Origin: Pelomonas cellulosilytica
GTDB lineage: Bacteria > Pseudomonadota > Gammaproteobacteria > Burkholderiales > Burkholderiaceae_C
NCBI RefSeq assembly: GCF_021353265.1
Contig: NZ_JAJTWU010000012.1
Location: forward strand, 1 to 64,000
DNA length: 64,000 bases
Direction of reading: 5' to 3'
Position numbers and translations under genes: made by a program. Position 1 is the first letter of the stretch; each line of letters begins with the position of its first letter. The notes under the pieces are model-generated. The model did not search any database. It was not told the origin of the DNA and was given only the letters and a program-made list of their open reading frames with translations. Shown piece by piece: positions 1 through 7,879 of this stretch.

Positions 1-111
1 CTCCACGCTTCCTTCCCACACCCGGTCACCCTCATGCAGTTGCGCTTCGCTTCGTTCGCTGTGATCAACTTACGACGGGACTTGCACCCGCGAGAAGTGC
101 GCTCATGCTGA
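1..111 (+). other. Possible 3' end of a reading frame entering from the left
   Basis: Frame 1 is open from the window edge to a TGA at 109-111 and reads as a basic C-terminal tail ending LHPREVRSC. I do not recognise the family and cannot tell whether it is a real gene or chance. The stop lies inside a perfect 9-bp inverted repeat (97-105 with 109-117, loop TGC). Confidence 0.2.
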
Positions 112-117
112 GCGCAC

Positions 118-150
118 AAAAAAGAAACCCCGGCCGAGAACGACCGGGGC
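118..150 (-). terminator. Intrinsic terminator downstream of tRNA-Arg
   Basis: On the minus strand there is a hairpin with CCCCGG/CCGGGG as its outer arms (144-149 with 128-133). It continues inward with a T-G wobble and two more pairs to a TTCT loop. It is followed by TTT, C and six T residues (123-118). It lies about 180 nt downstream of tRNA-Arg, in the right orientation to end that transcript. The 154-327 stretch between them holds nothing I recognise. Confidence 0.7.
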
Positions 151-327
151 TGAAACCGTCTCCCACTGTCGCGGGAGACGCCTGCTCAGGGAGGAACAGC
201 AGGGGGCCGAAGCCCGAATGAAATGTAGTACAGGGCCGAATGCAGCGGCTGTAGGACAGGAAGCCGTTATCAGCGTCAGAAGCAGCGCGCGCCCGCGACA
301 CCTCGGGGCGCGCCGCTCGCGAAACAT

Positions 328-404
328 TGGCCTGTCCGGAGGGACTCGAACCCCCGACCTGCTGCTTAGAAGGCAGCTGCTCTATCCAGTTGAGCTACGG
401 ACAG
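328..404 (-). tRNA. tRNA-Arg (anticodon TCT)
   Basis: A 77-nt cloverleaf on the minus strand. The acceptor stem is CTGTCCG/CGGACAG, followed by discriminator G and an encoded CCA (330-328). The anticodon stem GCTGC/GCAGC holds loop CTTCTAA, with anticodon TCT at 370-368. The T arm contains GGTTCGAGTCC. It decodes AGA/AGG, rare arginine codons in this GC-rich genome. It starts 17 nt downstream of the OPT transporter stop codon, so it may be read from that transcript as well as its own promoter. Confidence 0.97.
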
Positions 405-420
405 ACAGAAGCGAGGATTA

Positions 421-2403
421 TCAGATCAAGACGTTGATGATCGCGTCGCCGATGCCCATGAGCGCCGCGCCGGAGATCAGGCCCGCACAGACGGGCTCCA
501 TGCCTTCGACCCAGATGCGGTGGCCGCGGGTGCCGGGCACCTTGTGCACGCGGCTCATGAACCAGAACATCAGCGCGCCGACGAACATCATGAACGTCGC
601 CTGCGGAGGCAGCGTCACGCCCAGGCCGATGGCGACCGCCGACAGGCCCGAGCGGCCCTTGGTCACGATACGCGCCACCTCGATGGCCACCGCCGCCGCG
701 GCGGCAACACCCATGGAGATCAGCGCGGACGCGGGAAGGCTCTTCAGGCCCTTGGCGATGATGTCGGCCACGCCCTTCCACTGCAGCGCCGCCGGGAAGC
801 CGAACTGGTCGCTCACCATGCCGGCCGCAGAAACGACGCCGTTGGCATCGGTCTTCGTGAACAGCAGGAAGAACAGCGGCACGCAAACCAGCACGCCAGC
901 CAGGTTGCCGATCACATGGCCGATGGCCTGGTGGCGCGGCTTGCCGCCCAGCATGTAGCCGGGCTTGATGTCGGACAGCAGGTTGGCAGCATTGGACGCG
1001 ATCTCGGCCGTCATGCCCGCGGGCAGCAGGTTGGAGCCGGGGTTGCTGCGGTCCAGCGCGCCCATGGTGAACTGCGTGATCTTGGACAGCGAGCCGGTCG
1101 GCGTCCAAGAGGTCAGCGCCATCGAATTGGTGCAGATGACGGTCAGCACGAAGATCAGCGGCAGCGACACGATGGTCAGCCACAGTGGCACGCCGAAGAA
1201 GGCGTGCGTGGCCCAGCAGGCCAGCAGGCTGACGATGGGCACGCCGATCCAGGAAATCCACAATGGCACCTCGATGTTCTTCAGCAGGTCGACCTCGGCC
1301 GCACCGCTGGCCGCTCCGGTCTTGCGCTTGAAGGCGCTCGTGAAGATCTCGGGCTTGGCCAGCAGCGACACCAGCGCGCCGACCACCATCATCGTCACGC
1401 CCCACCATAGCGACCACTGGTTGACGATCTCCGTGCGGCTCAGCGGGATGAGCACGCCGTCGGGGCCCATGCGCGGCGCAATGTCGCCCAGCTGGATGAT
1501 CATCGGTGCCAGCACGACGAAGTTGATGAACGCTCCGAGGAAGCAGCTCGCCGCCACCGCGAGGCCCATCAGGCCGCCGGTGCCGATCAGCGCGGCGTCC
1601 AGCACCAGGCGCAGACCCAGCGTGCGGAAGTCCGTGCCCAGGATGGTGGGAATAAAGCCGTGCGCCTTGACGGCCCAGGCGTAGTAGTAGTCGTCGATGC
1701 GGTCGTGCAGGTGCCAGGGTTCCGTGAGGCCGGCCCACTTGTCCATGGCCAGCAGCTTGAACTGCACGAGCTTCATCCAGCCTTCACCGCAGATGCCCTG
1801 CAGCAGCGCGGCGCCGCCCGCGACCCAGCCTAGCAGCTTGGCCTTGAAGACGCCCTCGTCGCCCTCGCCGTGGTAGAGCGAGTCCAGCACGACGCCGCAG
1901 GCACGGCCCTCAGGGAATGGCGCCTGGTCTTCGTTGATGAAGCGGCGCTTCAGCGGAAAGGCTAGCAGCACGCCCACCAGCGAGATGAGGAACATCCACA
2001 CGGCGATCTGCCAGCCCAGCGGCACATGGCCCGTGACGAGCATGTAAGCGGGCAGGCTGGAGATCAGCGCCGTCGTCACATAGCCCGACGCCGTTGCGAT
2101 GGACTGGGTGCAGTTGTTCTCGAGGATGCTGTAGTCACGTCCCAGGCCCGAGGCGTGCAGCGCACGGAACAGCGCGAACGCGAGGATGACCGACGTGAGG
2201 CCGACGCCCAGAGAGATGCCCGTCTTGGCGCCGATGTACAGGCCGGTGGAGGAAAGCACGCCACCGAGCAGGAAGCCGGTCAGCCCCGAGCGCAGCGTCA
2301 GCTGCGGCATGTCCTGGCGGTAGACGTTCTTGAACCACCACTCGTCCTTTTGGGCACGCGTCCAGGTGGCGATCTGCTCGTCGGTCAGGTGTTGAATGGC
2401 CAT
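421..2403 (-). CDS. OPT-family oligopeptide transporter
   Basis: A 660-residue polytopic inner-membrane protein of the OPT/YSL superfamily, whose members import oligopeptides or metal chelates by proton coupling. The N-terminus (about residues 1-35) is hydrophilic and cytoplasmic. A long series of hydrophobic segments follows, with the first Gly-rich helices containing TGFLLGGVLSSTGLYIGAKTG around residues 40-60. A later segment carries GALMFWFMSR, and the C-terminus ends in a hydrophobic helix (IGDAIINVLI). Length and Gly-rich helices fit the bacterial OPT family. The substrate cannot be inferred from sequence. It appears monocistronic, with tRNA-Arg directly downstream. The ATG at 2403 gives the expected N-terminal extension before the first helix. 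Confidence 0.9.
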   Translation of the reverse strand: MAIQHLTDEQIATWTRAQKDEWWFKNVYRQDMPQLTLRSGLTGFLLGGVLSSTGLYIGAKTGISLGVGLTSVILAFALFRALHASGLGRDYSILENNCTQSIATASGYVTTALISSLPAYMLVTGHVPLGWQIAVWMFLISLVGVLLAFPLKRRFINEDQAPFPEGRACGVVLDSLYHGEGDEGVFKAKLLGWVAGGAALLQGICGEGWMKLVQFKLLAMDKWAGLTEPWHLHDRIDDYYYAWAVKAHGFIPTILGTDFRTLGLRLVLDAALIGTGGLMGLAVAASCFLGAFINFVVLAPMIIQLGDIAPRMGPDGVLIPLSRTEIVNQWSLWWGVTMMVVGALVSLLAKPEIFTSAFKRKTGAASGAAEVDLLKNIEVPLWISWIGVPIVSLLACWATHAFFGVPLWLTIVSLPLIFVLTVICTNSMALTSWTPTGSLSKITQFTMGALDRSNPGSNLLPAGMTAEIASNAANLLSDIKPGYMLGGKPRHQAIGHVIGNLAGVLVCVPLFFLLFTKTDANGVVSAAGMVSDQFGFPAALQWKGVADIIAKGLKSLPASALISMGVAAAAAVAIEVARIVTKGRSGLSAVAIGLGVTLPPQATFMMFVGALMFWFMSRVHKVPGTRGHRIWVEGMEPVCAGLISGAALMGIGDAIINVLI

Positions 2404-2518
2404 GGCATCTCGGGCCGGGCTTGTGGCTGGCCCCGTGTTTCAGCAAAAGTGCGCGATTGTCAGGGTCGTCCCTGCGGGCCAAATGCCCGGAGAGCCCCGG
2501 GATGAAGGGGCGCCTCAC

Positions 2519-2557
2519 AAAAAGAACCCGCCGCGGCGCGGGGCCGGCGGCGGGTTC
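2519..2557 (-). terminator. Strong intrinsic terminator after the tRNA-like gene
   Basis: An 11-bp perfect stem (2547-2557 with 2524-2534, arms GAACCCGCCGC/GCGGCGGGTTC) is followed on the minus strand by a run of five T residues (2523-2519). It begins 13 nt beyond the CCA end of the tRNA-like sequence, the layout usual for a single tRNA gene. Confidence 0.8.
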
Positions 2558-2569
2558 TCGGTGAAGGCT

Positions 2570-2653
2570 TGGTCGGGGAGATGGGATCGAACTTGCGACT
2601 CTCTACTTCCCAATCACAAAGGTGGCATGTTACCCCATAGAACGGGCGCCCCG
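2570..2653 (-). tRNA. Degenerate tRNA-like gene or pseudo-tRNA (identity undetermined)
   Basis: The minus strand has a near-complete acceptor stem (CGGGGCG with CTCCCCG, one mismatch), an encoded ACCA end (2573-2570), a T-loop-like GTTCGATC, and a D-arm-like GTTCTATGGGGTAAC. The central part does not fold into a normal 5-bp anticodon stem: around TTTGTGA only about three pairs form, and the T stem is also weak. The 3' end resembles tRNA-Pro at 9209-9285. A strong terminator follows directly, suggesting it is or was transcribed. It could be a pseudo-tRNA, a fragment left by integration, or an unusual tRNA; I cannot assign an amino acid. Confidence 0.45.
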
Positions 2654-2835
2654 GATCAGCCAAACACAAGCAAATCCAACGACTTAGGGCATGTTGATTC
2701 CTTCAGCCGACCTCCTGTGTCTCGTCAGATCCGTCCTGAATTCCTTTGCCCGAAACGTCGCACGGCGATCCGGGCCGCTCGTTCAAACCGGAGAAGTCAA
2801 CAAGCAAACGTTCGGCCACGGCACTGCCGATGCAC

Positions 2836-3195
2836 TCAAGCCGCAAACAGCTTTTGTAAGGTGGCACGCAGCCAAACCGTTGCCACGCCCCGCCCCTCGG
2901 GCCGCACCACCAGCCGCATCGCGAGGTAGGTTTCAAGGTCCAGCGGCGCGTCGCCCACATCCCGGCGGGCGCGGCGCGCGATGCAGACGTGGTTGTTCTC
3001 AAACAGTTTCTGGCGGAAGAACTCGGCGCCGGTTAGGTTAGATCCGGGAAATAGCCCACCATAGTTCACCACCGGGTCCGCCGCGCCTGAAGCCGGCGCC
3101 CCCGACGCAGCCAGCCTGCGATGCGACAAGGCACGCAGCCGGATGCGCGGCGCGAACTCGGCAAGGTGGGTCAGCAGCGTCGGCACGAAGTGGAC
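2836..3195 (-). pseudogene. Remnant of a LysR-type regulator (effector domain only)
   Basis: The minus frame encodes about 117 residues resembling the first half of a LysR substrate-binding domain. It starts with VPTLLTHLAEFAPRIRLRAL (the usual P-LL-L---AP-v-L entry), then a loop region, then QKLFENNHVCIARRARRDV and a LETYLAMRLVV segment. It ends at a stop after LQKLFAA. The winged-helix DNA-binding domain of about 60 residues and its linker are absent upstream, and about half of the effector domain is missing downstream. I infer a decayed gene. Some residues (for example the short MRLVVRPEGRG turn) suggest internal loss too. It lies between the tRNA-like gene and a two-component system. Confidence 0.5.
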
Positions 3196-3468
3196 CTCGT
3201 CGACGTCCGGCGTGCCGGGCCTGGTCGTTCCGATGCTGCAGGGGCAAGCATTCGCCGTGTCACATCAGCAGCATGACGATGTGCGGGTGGCGCGTTGTCG
3301 AGTCGAGCCCAGCGTTGAAGTCGCGGCCAAGTGAACTCGCCGACGAGGCGGCGAACGAACTGACGATCGTGCTGGGTGGGCGCAATCACGATGGTCGTGC
3401 CCGTCTTGCGGCCGGAGTGATCGGCGCCGGGTATCGGCCCGGGCACAGTCGATCGCTTGCACGCAGCG
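3196..3468. other. Gene-poor stretch with decayed coding-like sequence
   Basis: No intact gene is visible in these 273 bases, only short overlapping frames on both strands. The base composition looks coding-derived. I could not match the fragments to a family. It adjoins the LysR remnant and the 3' end of the sensor kinase gene, so it may be debris from earlier gene loss. Confidence 0.3.
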
Positions 3469-4848
3469 TCAACCTGCGGGCAGATTCAGTCGGGCCAGCA
3501 GCCCGCCAAGAGGGCTCACGCCCAGCTCGACCGTCCCCTCGTACATCGTGGCCAGCTCCTGCACGATGGCCAAGCCCAATCCACTGCCCGGCGTTGTTTC
3601 ATCCAACCGGCGGCCACGCTGCAGCGCTTTAGCGATCTGATCTGGCGCAATGCCTTGGCCGTCATCGTCGACCGTCACACGCAATATAGGTCCAGTCTGC
3701 ATGGCGCTGACCAGCACCTGCGTCCGCGCGGCCTTGCAGGCGTTGTCCAGCAGGTTGCCCAACATTTCCTGAAGGTCCTGCGACTCGCCAGCGAAGGCCA
3801 GGCGCGCATCGACGTCGACCCGGATCGACAGCCTCCGATTCGCGTAGACCTTCTGCATGACCCGGACCAAGCCGTCGGCCACGGGCTGCAGCGGTGTTTT
3901 CAGACCTCCAGCGTCCTGGGCTGCTGCAGCGCGGGCCCTGGCAAGGTGCCAGTCGATGTGTCTGCGAGCGACCTGGACCTGATCCAGCACCAGCGCCGGC
4001 AGCTCATCCCTGGCCACAAAGGAGCCGCTCGCGTTTGCGGCCCCCTGGCCCAGGATGGTGAGCGGCGTCTTCAACGCGTGAGCGAGATTGCCCGCCTGCG
4101 TCCTTGCCCGGTCGAGCGTCGCGGCCTGGCGATCCAGCACGCTGTTGAGGTCATCGGCCAACGGCTGGACCTCGGTGGGATACCGGCCTTCGAGGCGTTG
4201 TGTGCGTCCGTCGCGCAGCGCGGACAGGGCAGCACGCAGCCGGCCCAGCGGCGCCAGCCCGAGCGTGACCTGAAGAAGGGCGCCAGCACAGAGCAGAAGC
4301 ATCAGCACCAACAGCGCCCCGATCAGCACGTTGTCGAACCGCTCTGCCGCCTGCTCCAAAGGCTGCGTACTGGCTGCGACCATCACCCGCCAAGGCGATA
4401 CCGCCCCGTCGGCATGCAGGCCCTGCTCAATAACCAAGAGCGGTTCCTGGCGATGGTTCAACACGTCGTGGACATGCAGCTCGCCTGGACTCGGCGTGTC
4501 CCTCGGCGCCACCAGGTCTTCATCCCAGAGGGAGCGCGAGCGCAGCAGGCCCGGCTTGCCGTCGGGTCCTGCAGCGTCGACCTGCCAGTACAGGCCGGAA
4601 TGCGGGCGTGTCCAGCGCGGGTCGGAGAGCCGCGCCGCATCCAGGGTCGGCTGCCCCTGGCTGTCCACCTCCAGCCGTGCCAGGACCTGGTCCAGGTCCG
4701 CGGTCAGCCGCTCGACGAACTGCTGCCGGACATGGTCCCGGAACAGGGCAGACAACGCGAGGCCCGAGGCCACGACGGTCAAGCCTGCCGTGAGCAGGGT
4801 CACGAACAGCAGGCGATTACGAAGCGAGCGCAAGTTCAGCAGGCTCAA
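3469..4848 (-). CDS. PhoQ/QseC-like sensor histidine kinase
   Basis: A 459-residue inner-membrane histidine kinase. A first membrane segment lies at residues about 12-32 (FVTLLTAGLTVVASGLALSAL). A periplasmic sensor region of about 140 residues follows, then a second segment (about 175-200, IGALLVLMLLLCAGALL) and a HAMP-like linker. The phosphoacceptor box is NLAHALKTPLTIL, about residue 255. The ATP-binding part has NLLDNACKAA (N box), DDDGQGIAPDQ (G1) and GSGLGLAIVQE (G2). The HALKTPL box is typical of the PhoQ/QseC group. It is the last gene of a PepSY-regulator-kinase operon, 15 nt after the regulator, and should phosphorylate it. The signal is unknown; the divergent haem protein operon suggests a redox or metal cue. 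Confidence 0.9.
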   Translation of the reverse strand: MSLLNLRSLRNRLLFVTLLTAGLTVVASGLALSALFRDHVRQQFVERLTADLDQVLARLEVDSQGQPTLDAARLSDPRWTRPHSGLYWQVDAAGPDGKPGLLRSRSLWDEDLVAPRDTPSPGELHVHDVLNHRQEPLLVIEQGLHADGAVSPWRVMVAASTQPLEQAAERFDNVLIGALLVLMLLLCAGALLQVTLGLAPLGRLRAALSALRDGRTQRLEGRYPTEVQPLADDLNSVLDRQAATLDRARTQAGNLAHALKTPLTILGQGAANASGSFVARDELPALVLDQVQVARRHIDWHLARARAAAAQDAGGLKTPLQPVADGLVRVMQKVYANRRLSIRVDVDARLAFAGESQDLQEMLGNLLDNACKAARTQVLVSAMQTGPILRVTVDDDGQGIAPDQIAKALQRGRRLDETTPGSGLGLAIVQELATMYEGTVELGVSPLGGLLARLNLPAG

Positions 4849-4863
4849 CGTGACGTCCGGTGA

Positions 4864-5526
4864 TCAGTGGGCAGGCACGAGCCGGTAGCCCATGCCACGA
4901 ACGGTCTCGATGAGGTCGGCGCCGAGCTTGCGCCGCAGCCGGCCGACGAACACCTCCACGGTGTTGGAGTCGCGGTCGAAGTCCTGGGCATACAGATGCT
5001 CGACGAGTTCACTGCGGGACACCACCTGCCCGGCGCGATGCATCAGGTAGGCCAGCAGCCGATATTCGTGCGCGGTCAGCGTGACGGTGATCCCCTTGAG
5101 CGTGACCGTGCCAGTGCGCGTGTCCAGGGTGACGTCTCCTTGCTCAAGCAGCGGAGATGCCAAGCCGTGGGTGCGGCGAACCAGCGCACGCAGGCGCGCC
5201 AGCAGTTCCTCGGTATGGAACGGCTTTGCAAGATAGTCATCGGCCCCCGCGTCGATACCGGCCACCTTTTCGTGCCAGCTGTCGCGCGCCGTGAGGATCA
5301 ACACCGGCATCGTCAGCCCCTGGCCGCGCCACCGCTGCAGCACCGTCAGGCCATCCAGCACCGGCAGTCCCAGGTCCAGCACTACGGCGTCGTAAGGCTC
5401 TGTCGCGCCGAGATGCAGCGCGACTTGCCCGTCGCTCGCCTCGTCCACCGCATAGCCGGCCTGCTCAAGCATCTGCTTGAGCTGCGACCTCAGCACGGCT
5501 TCATCTTCAACGAGCAGCACCCTCAT
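4864..5526 (-). CDS. OmpR/QseB-family response regulator
   Basis: 220 residues. The N-terminal receiver domain has the acidic pair in VEDEA (about 6-10), the phosphoacceptor Asp in VVLDLGLPVLDG (about residue 51) and Lys in DYLAKPF (about 101). The C-terminal winged helix starts near residue 125 (VTLTAHEYRLLAYLMHRAG) and ends RRKLGADLIETVRGMGYRL, as in OmpR/PhoB proteins. Its ATG overlaps the TGA of the upstream PepSY gene (ATGA, 5526-5523), so translation is coupled. It probably binds the tandem repeats at 5920-5960 and controls both its own operon and the divergent cytochrome operon. Confidence 0.93.
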   Translation of the reverse strand: MRVLLVEDEAVLRSQLKQMLEQAGYAVDEASDGQVALHLGATEPYDAVVLDLGLPVLDGLTVLQRWRGQGLTMPVLILTARDSWHEKVAGIDAGADDYLAKPFHTEELLARLRALVRRTHGLASPLLEQGDVTLDTRTGTVTLKGITVTLTAHEYRLLAYLMHRAGQVVSRSELVEHLYAQDFDRDSNTVEVFVGRLRRKLGADLIETVRGMGYRLVPAH

Positions 5527-5897
5527 GGCTGACGCGCCGGGGCCGAGGCGGCGGAGGCATTGGTCTCGGGTGCTGGGCGTTGTCGGCTTCTGAGGACCGC
5601 TGCCGTCTTGGCGTCCACATCCAGGCGAAGCAGGCGGCCGCCGCTTTGCAATAACTTGAGCTCGTAGACCCAGCGTCCGTCCTGCCGCTCGAGTTCAACA
5701 TCCAGCACCTCGCCGGGGTGGCTGCGCTGGACCTTCTCCAGCACCTCCTGCAGTGGCAGGACCTCGCCCGCCTTCACGGCAGCGCGCGCACGGTCGTGGT
5801 CTCTCCGGTCGTCGGCGTTGGCAGGCGACAGCACGCCAGCGCCCAGGCATAGCGCGAGGACGCAGGGCAGGACGGCGGTCCGGATGGTTGCCTTCAT
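5523..5897 (-). CDS. Periplasmic PepSY-domain protein
   Basis: 124 residues. A signal peptide covers about residues 1-25 (ending SPANA). A single PepSY-like domain follows (about 43-95: LPLQEVLEKVQRSHPGEVLDVELE, then WVYELKLL and LLRLDVDAKTAAVL), then a low-complexity Ala/Pro tail. Small PepSY proteins are often encoded with QseBC/PhoPQ-like systems and are thought to modulate the sensor or bind ligands in the periplasm; that role here is inferred. I chose the ATG at 5897 because the signal peptide begins there. It is the first gene of the minus-strand operon and overlaps the regulator by 4 nt. Confidence 0.85.
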   Translation of the reverse strand: MKATIRTAVLPCVLALCLGAGVLSPANADDRRDHDRARAAVKAGEVLPLQEVLEKVQRSHPGEVLDVELERQDGRWVYELKLLQSGGRLLRLDVDAKTAAVLRSRQRPAPETNASAASAPARQP

Positions 5898-5919
5898 GGT
5901 GCGAGTGTCGGACGTCGAG

Positions 5920-5960
5920 GCTGAACCGCGGATGAACGGCCGATTCAGCAAGGGTTCAAG
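5920..5960. promoter_or_regulatory. Paired tandem repeats, probable response-regulator operators
   Basis: Between the divergent PepSY and SHP genes there are two tandem heptamers with exact 11-bp spacing. On the minus strand (5937-5920) GTTCATC, CGCG, GTTCAGC; on the plus strand (5943-5960) ATTCAGC, AAGG, GTTCAAG. An 11-bp direct repeat is the usual binding geometry of OmpR/PhoB-family dimers. One element points toward each operon. They lie 23-63 nt from the PepSY start and 42-82 nt from the SHP start. Assignment to the neighbouring regulator is inferred. Confidence 0.55.
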
Positions 5961-6001
5961 GGCTGGTTTCGATGATGGCCCCGTCAACCCCAAGGACGAC
6001 C

Positions 6002-6400
6002 ATGACCTCAAAGTTATTCCTCCTGCCGCTGCTCATCCTGGCCACGCAGGCGCCTGCTGCGCAAGCACAGGCGACGACACCGGCTCAATTGCAGAAGGCC
6101 TATGAAGCGGCAGCGCGGTCGCCTGCACAGGTCGAGCGCGGACGGGTCTTCTTCGCGAGCAGGCACGGCGCCGAGTGGTCGTGTGCGTCCTGCCACGGCC
6201 AGCTTCCCACCGGCGTGGGAAAGCACGCAGTTACTGCGAAGCCCATCGACCCGCTGGCACCAGCATTCAACCCCAAGGCCTTCACCGACGAGCGCAGCGT
6301 GGAGAAGTGGTTCCGCCGCAACTGCAAGGACGTCGCGCAGCGCGAATGCACACCCGGCGAGAAGGCCGATGTGCTGGCCTGGCTGCAGTCCCTTCGCTGA
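6002..6400 (+). CDS. SHP-type monohaem cytochrome c (DUF1924)
   Basis: 132 residues. A signal peptide covers about 1-22 (LLPLLILATQAPAAQAQA). One haem c site, CASCH, lies at about residues 61-65. The C-terminal part has FRRNCKDVAQRECTPGEKADVL, characteristic of the sphaeroides haem protein (SHP/DUF1924) family. In that family the conserved Asn before Cys is a displaceable sixth haem ligand, so the haem can bind small ligands. This is family knowledge plus the visible RNCKD motif. The ATG at 6002 has AAGGA 7 nt upstream. First gene of a plus-strand operon with a dihaem cytochrome and a cytochrome b. Confidence 0.9.
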   Translation: MTSKLFLLPLLILATQAPAAQAQATTPAQLQKAYEAAARSPAQVERGRVFFASRHGAEWSCASCHGQLPTGVGKHAVTAKPIDPLAPAFNPKAFTDERSVEKWFRRNCKDVAQRECTPGEKADVLAWLQSLR

Positions 6401-6403
6401 GCC

Positions 6404-6928
6404 ATGGAGAAGCCAATGAACCTGATGAAGACTCGGGCACGGACTGCACTGGTCATGTTGACGCTGCCGCTCGCCCTGGCCTGCCGCGCCGGTGAACACG
6501 AAGGCACCGGGCGTATCGCCAGTCCCCAAGCCTATGTGCAGGAGTGCGCGGCCTGCCATGTGGCCTACCAGCCCCAGATGCTGCCTGCCGCTTCCTGGGC
6601 GCGACTGATGCGCAGCCTGGACAAGCACTTCGGCACCGACGCTTCGCTGGACGCAGCGGACGTCCAGCAACTGAGCCGATGGCTGCAGGAGAACGCCGAC
6701 CGGCGTCTGACGACGCCCGCCCCGCCGGAAGACCGCATCACCCGCACGACACGGTTCGAGCGCAAGCACCGCCAGATCGAGCCGGCAACCTGGAGGCTGC
6801 CGAGCGTTCGTTCTGCATCGAACTGCATGGCCTGTCACACCGGCGCTGACAAGGGTCAGTACAGCGAGCACGCCCTGCGCATGCCCGAAGGTCTCAGCGC
6901 GCGACAACGCTCAGCGTGGGACGACTGA
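6404..6928 (+). CDS. Dihaem cytochrome c (DHC family)
   Basis: 174 residues if translated from 6404; the ATG at 6416 (MNLMKTRARTALVML) is an equally good start for the signal peptide, which ends around ACRAGE. Two haem c motifs are visible, CAACH (about residues 47-51) and CMACH (about 139-143). They are separated by a helical segment containing WARLMRSLDKHFG and DVQQLSRWL. This matches the periplasmic DHC proteins encoded beside SHP, which pass electrons from a membrane cytochrome b to SHP. It begins 3 nt after the SHP stop codon, consistent with one transcript. Confidence 0.9.
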   Translation: MEKPMNLMKTRARTALVMLTLPLALACRAGEHEGTGRIASPQAYVQECAACHVAYQPQMLPAASWARLMRSLDKHFGTDASLDAADVQQLSRWLQENADRRLTTPAPPEDRITRTTRFERKHRQIEPATWRLPSVRSASNCMACHTGADKGQYSEHALRMPEGLSARQRSAWDD

Positions 6929-6948
6929 GCCGATTCAAGGAGCACCAT

Positions 6949-7683
6949 ATGACTTCCACGACCCCTTCCATGGCCCCGGCTGCTGCCGCCACTGCCCCGG
7001 CCTCACAGCCTGCACGGCTGATGATAGACGCGCCCGCTCGGGCCTTCCATTGGCTGTTCGCGCTGAGCTTCGCAGGCGCCTGGATCACCGCCGAGTCCGA
7101 GCGCTGGCGAGGCCTGCATGTGACGCTGGGCTACGCTTTCGGCGGGCTGCTGCTCTTCAGACTGGTCTATGGCCTGGTCGGACCGCGGCAGGCCCGTCTC
7201 GCCTCACTGTGGCACCGTGTGTCAGGGTTCGGCGACTGGCTTCGCAATGCCCGGGCCGGACGTATCGACCCGCCTCGCGCAGTCACCCTCGGAATGGGGG
7301 CGGCGATGCTGTTGCTGATATCCGTCGCGGCACCCCTCGTGCTCTCCGGCTATGTGGGCTATGTCGATTGGCTGGGCATGGAGGACGCCATGGAGGAAGT
7401 CCACGAATTCTTCGCGAACTCGGCCATGGCCCTCGTTGCGGCTCACCTGGCGCTCATCGCGCTGCTGTCCATGCTGCGCCGCCGCAACCTGGCAACGCCG
7501 ATGTGGACCGGTCGCGCACCGGGGGCCGGTCCAGACCTCGTCAAGGCCAATCGCGCCTGGCTGGCTGTTCTGATGCTGGCGGCCTACGCGGGCTTCGTCG
7601 GCTGGCAGACGGTTCAGAGCGACCCGGGTGTCACGCCAGCGACGCAAGGCGAGCGACGCGGCGGCCACCACGCCGACGATTGA
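6949..7683 (+). CDS. Cytochrome b561-family membrane protein
   Basis: 244 residues. It is a four-helix di-haem b protein of the hydrogenase-type cytochrome b561 family. After an Ala/Pro-rich N-terminus come helix 1 with a His (ARAFHWLFALSFAGAW, about 25-40), a second His in LHVTLGYAFGG, helix 3 around MLLLISVAAPLVLSGYVGY, and helix 4 with two His-containing segments (VHEFFANSAMALVAAHLALI). A short extra hydrophobic segment (WLAVLMLAAYAGFVGW) lies near the C-terminus. It should bring electrons from the quinone pool to the dihaem cytochrome and SHP. I chose the ATG at 6949 because AAGGA lies 7 nt upstream; an in-frame start further upstream would overlap the previous gene. Confidence 0.9.
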   Translation: MTSTTPSMAPAAAATAPASQPARLMIDAPARAFHWLFALSFAGAWITAESERWRGLHVTLGYAFGGLLLFRLVYGLVGPRQARLASLWHRVSGFGDWLRNARAGRIDPPRAVTLGMGAAMLLLISVAAPLVLSGYVGYVDWLGMEDAMEEVHEFFANSAMALVAAHLALIALLSMLRRRNLATPMWTGRAPGAGPDLVKANRAWLAVLMLAAYAGFVGWQTVQSDPGVTPATQGERRGGHHADD

Positions 7684-7879
7684 GGTCAAGTCTGCCCATG
7701 CAGAAGGGCCACTGCGGCCATGTACCAGCCCCAGCAGCCCGACGCCTTGCAGCAGGCCCAGCCGGACGAGCACGGCGCCGAACTGTCGCGCCCCGATGTA
7801 GCCCGCTCGTCGTGCCGTCGCACTGCAGCCCAGCTTCGGCCCAGGGGGAGCTGAGCCCAGTGAGCGCGCTCATCGCAGC
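7684..7879. other. Gap between convergent operons, coding-like but no intact gene
   Basis: The minus strand here reads as a short hydrophobic segment (QFGAVLVRLGLLQGVGLLGL) that could be one membrane helix of a lost gene, without a supported start or stop. I see no clear terminator. It separates the cytochrome operon from the convergent CDF gene. Confidence 0.3.

Noticed and set aside
218-958. Reading frame through tRNA-Arg and into the OPT gene
   Set aside because: The part GGTRTPDLLLRRQLLYPVEL is a translation of the tRNA itself, a common false protein.
395-1738. Second long minus-strand frame inside the OPT gene
   Set aside because: It is a shifted frame of the transporter, giving an Arg/His-rich translation without membrane segments.
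2836-3195. Intact small protein rather than a LysR remnant
   Set aside because: The sequence starts in the middle of a LysR effector domain and stops before its end, so a decayed gene is the simpler reading.
3457-4863. 468-codon plus-strand frame opposite the sensor kinase
   Set aside because: It mirrors the kinase gene exactly, shows no protein motif and has no ribosome binding site.
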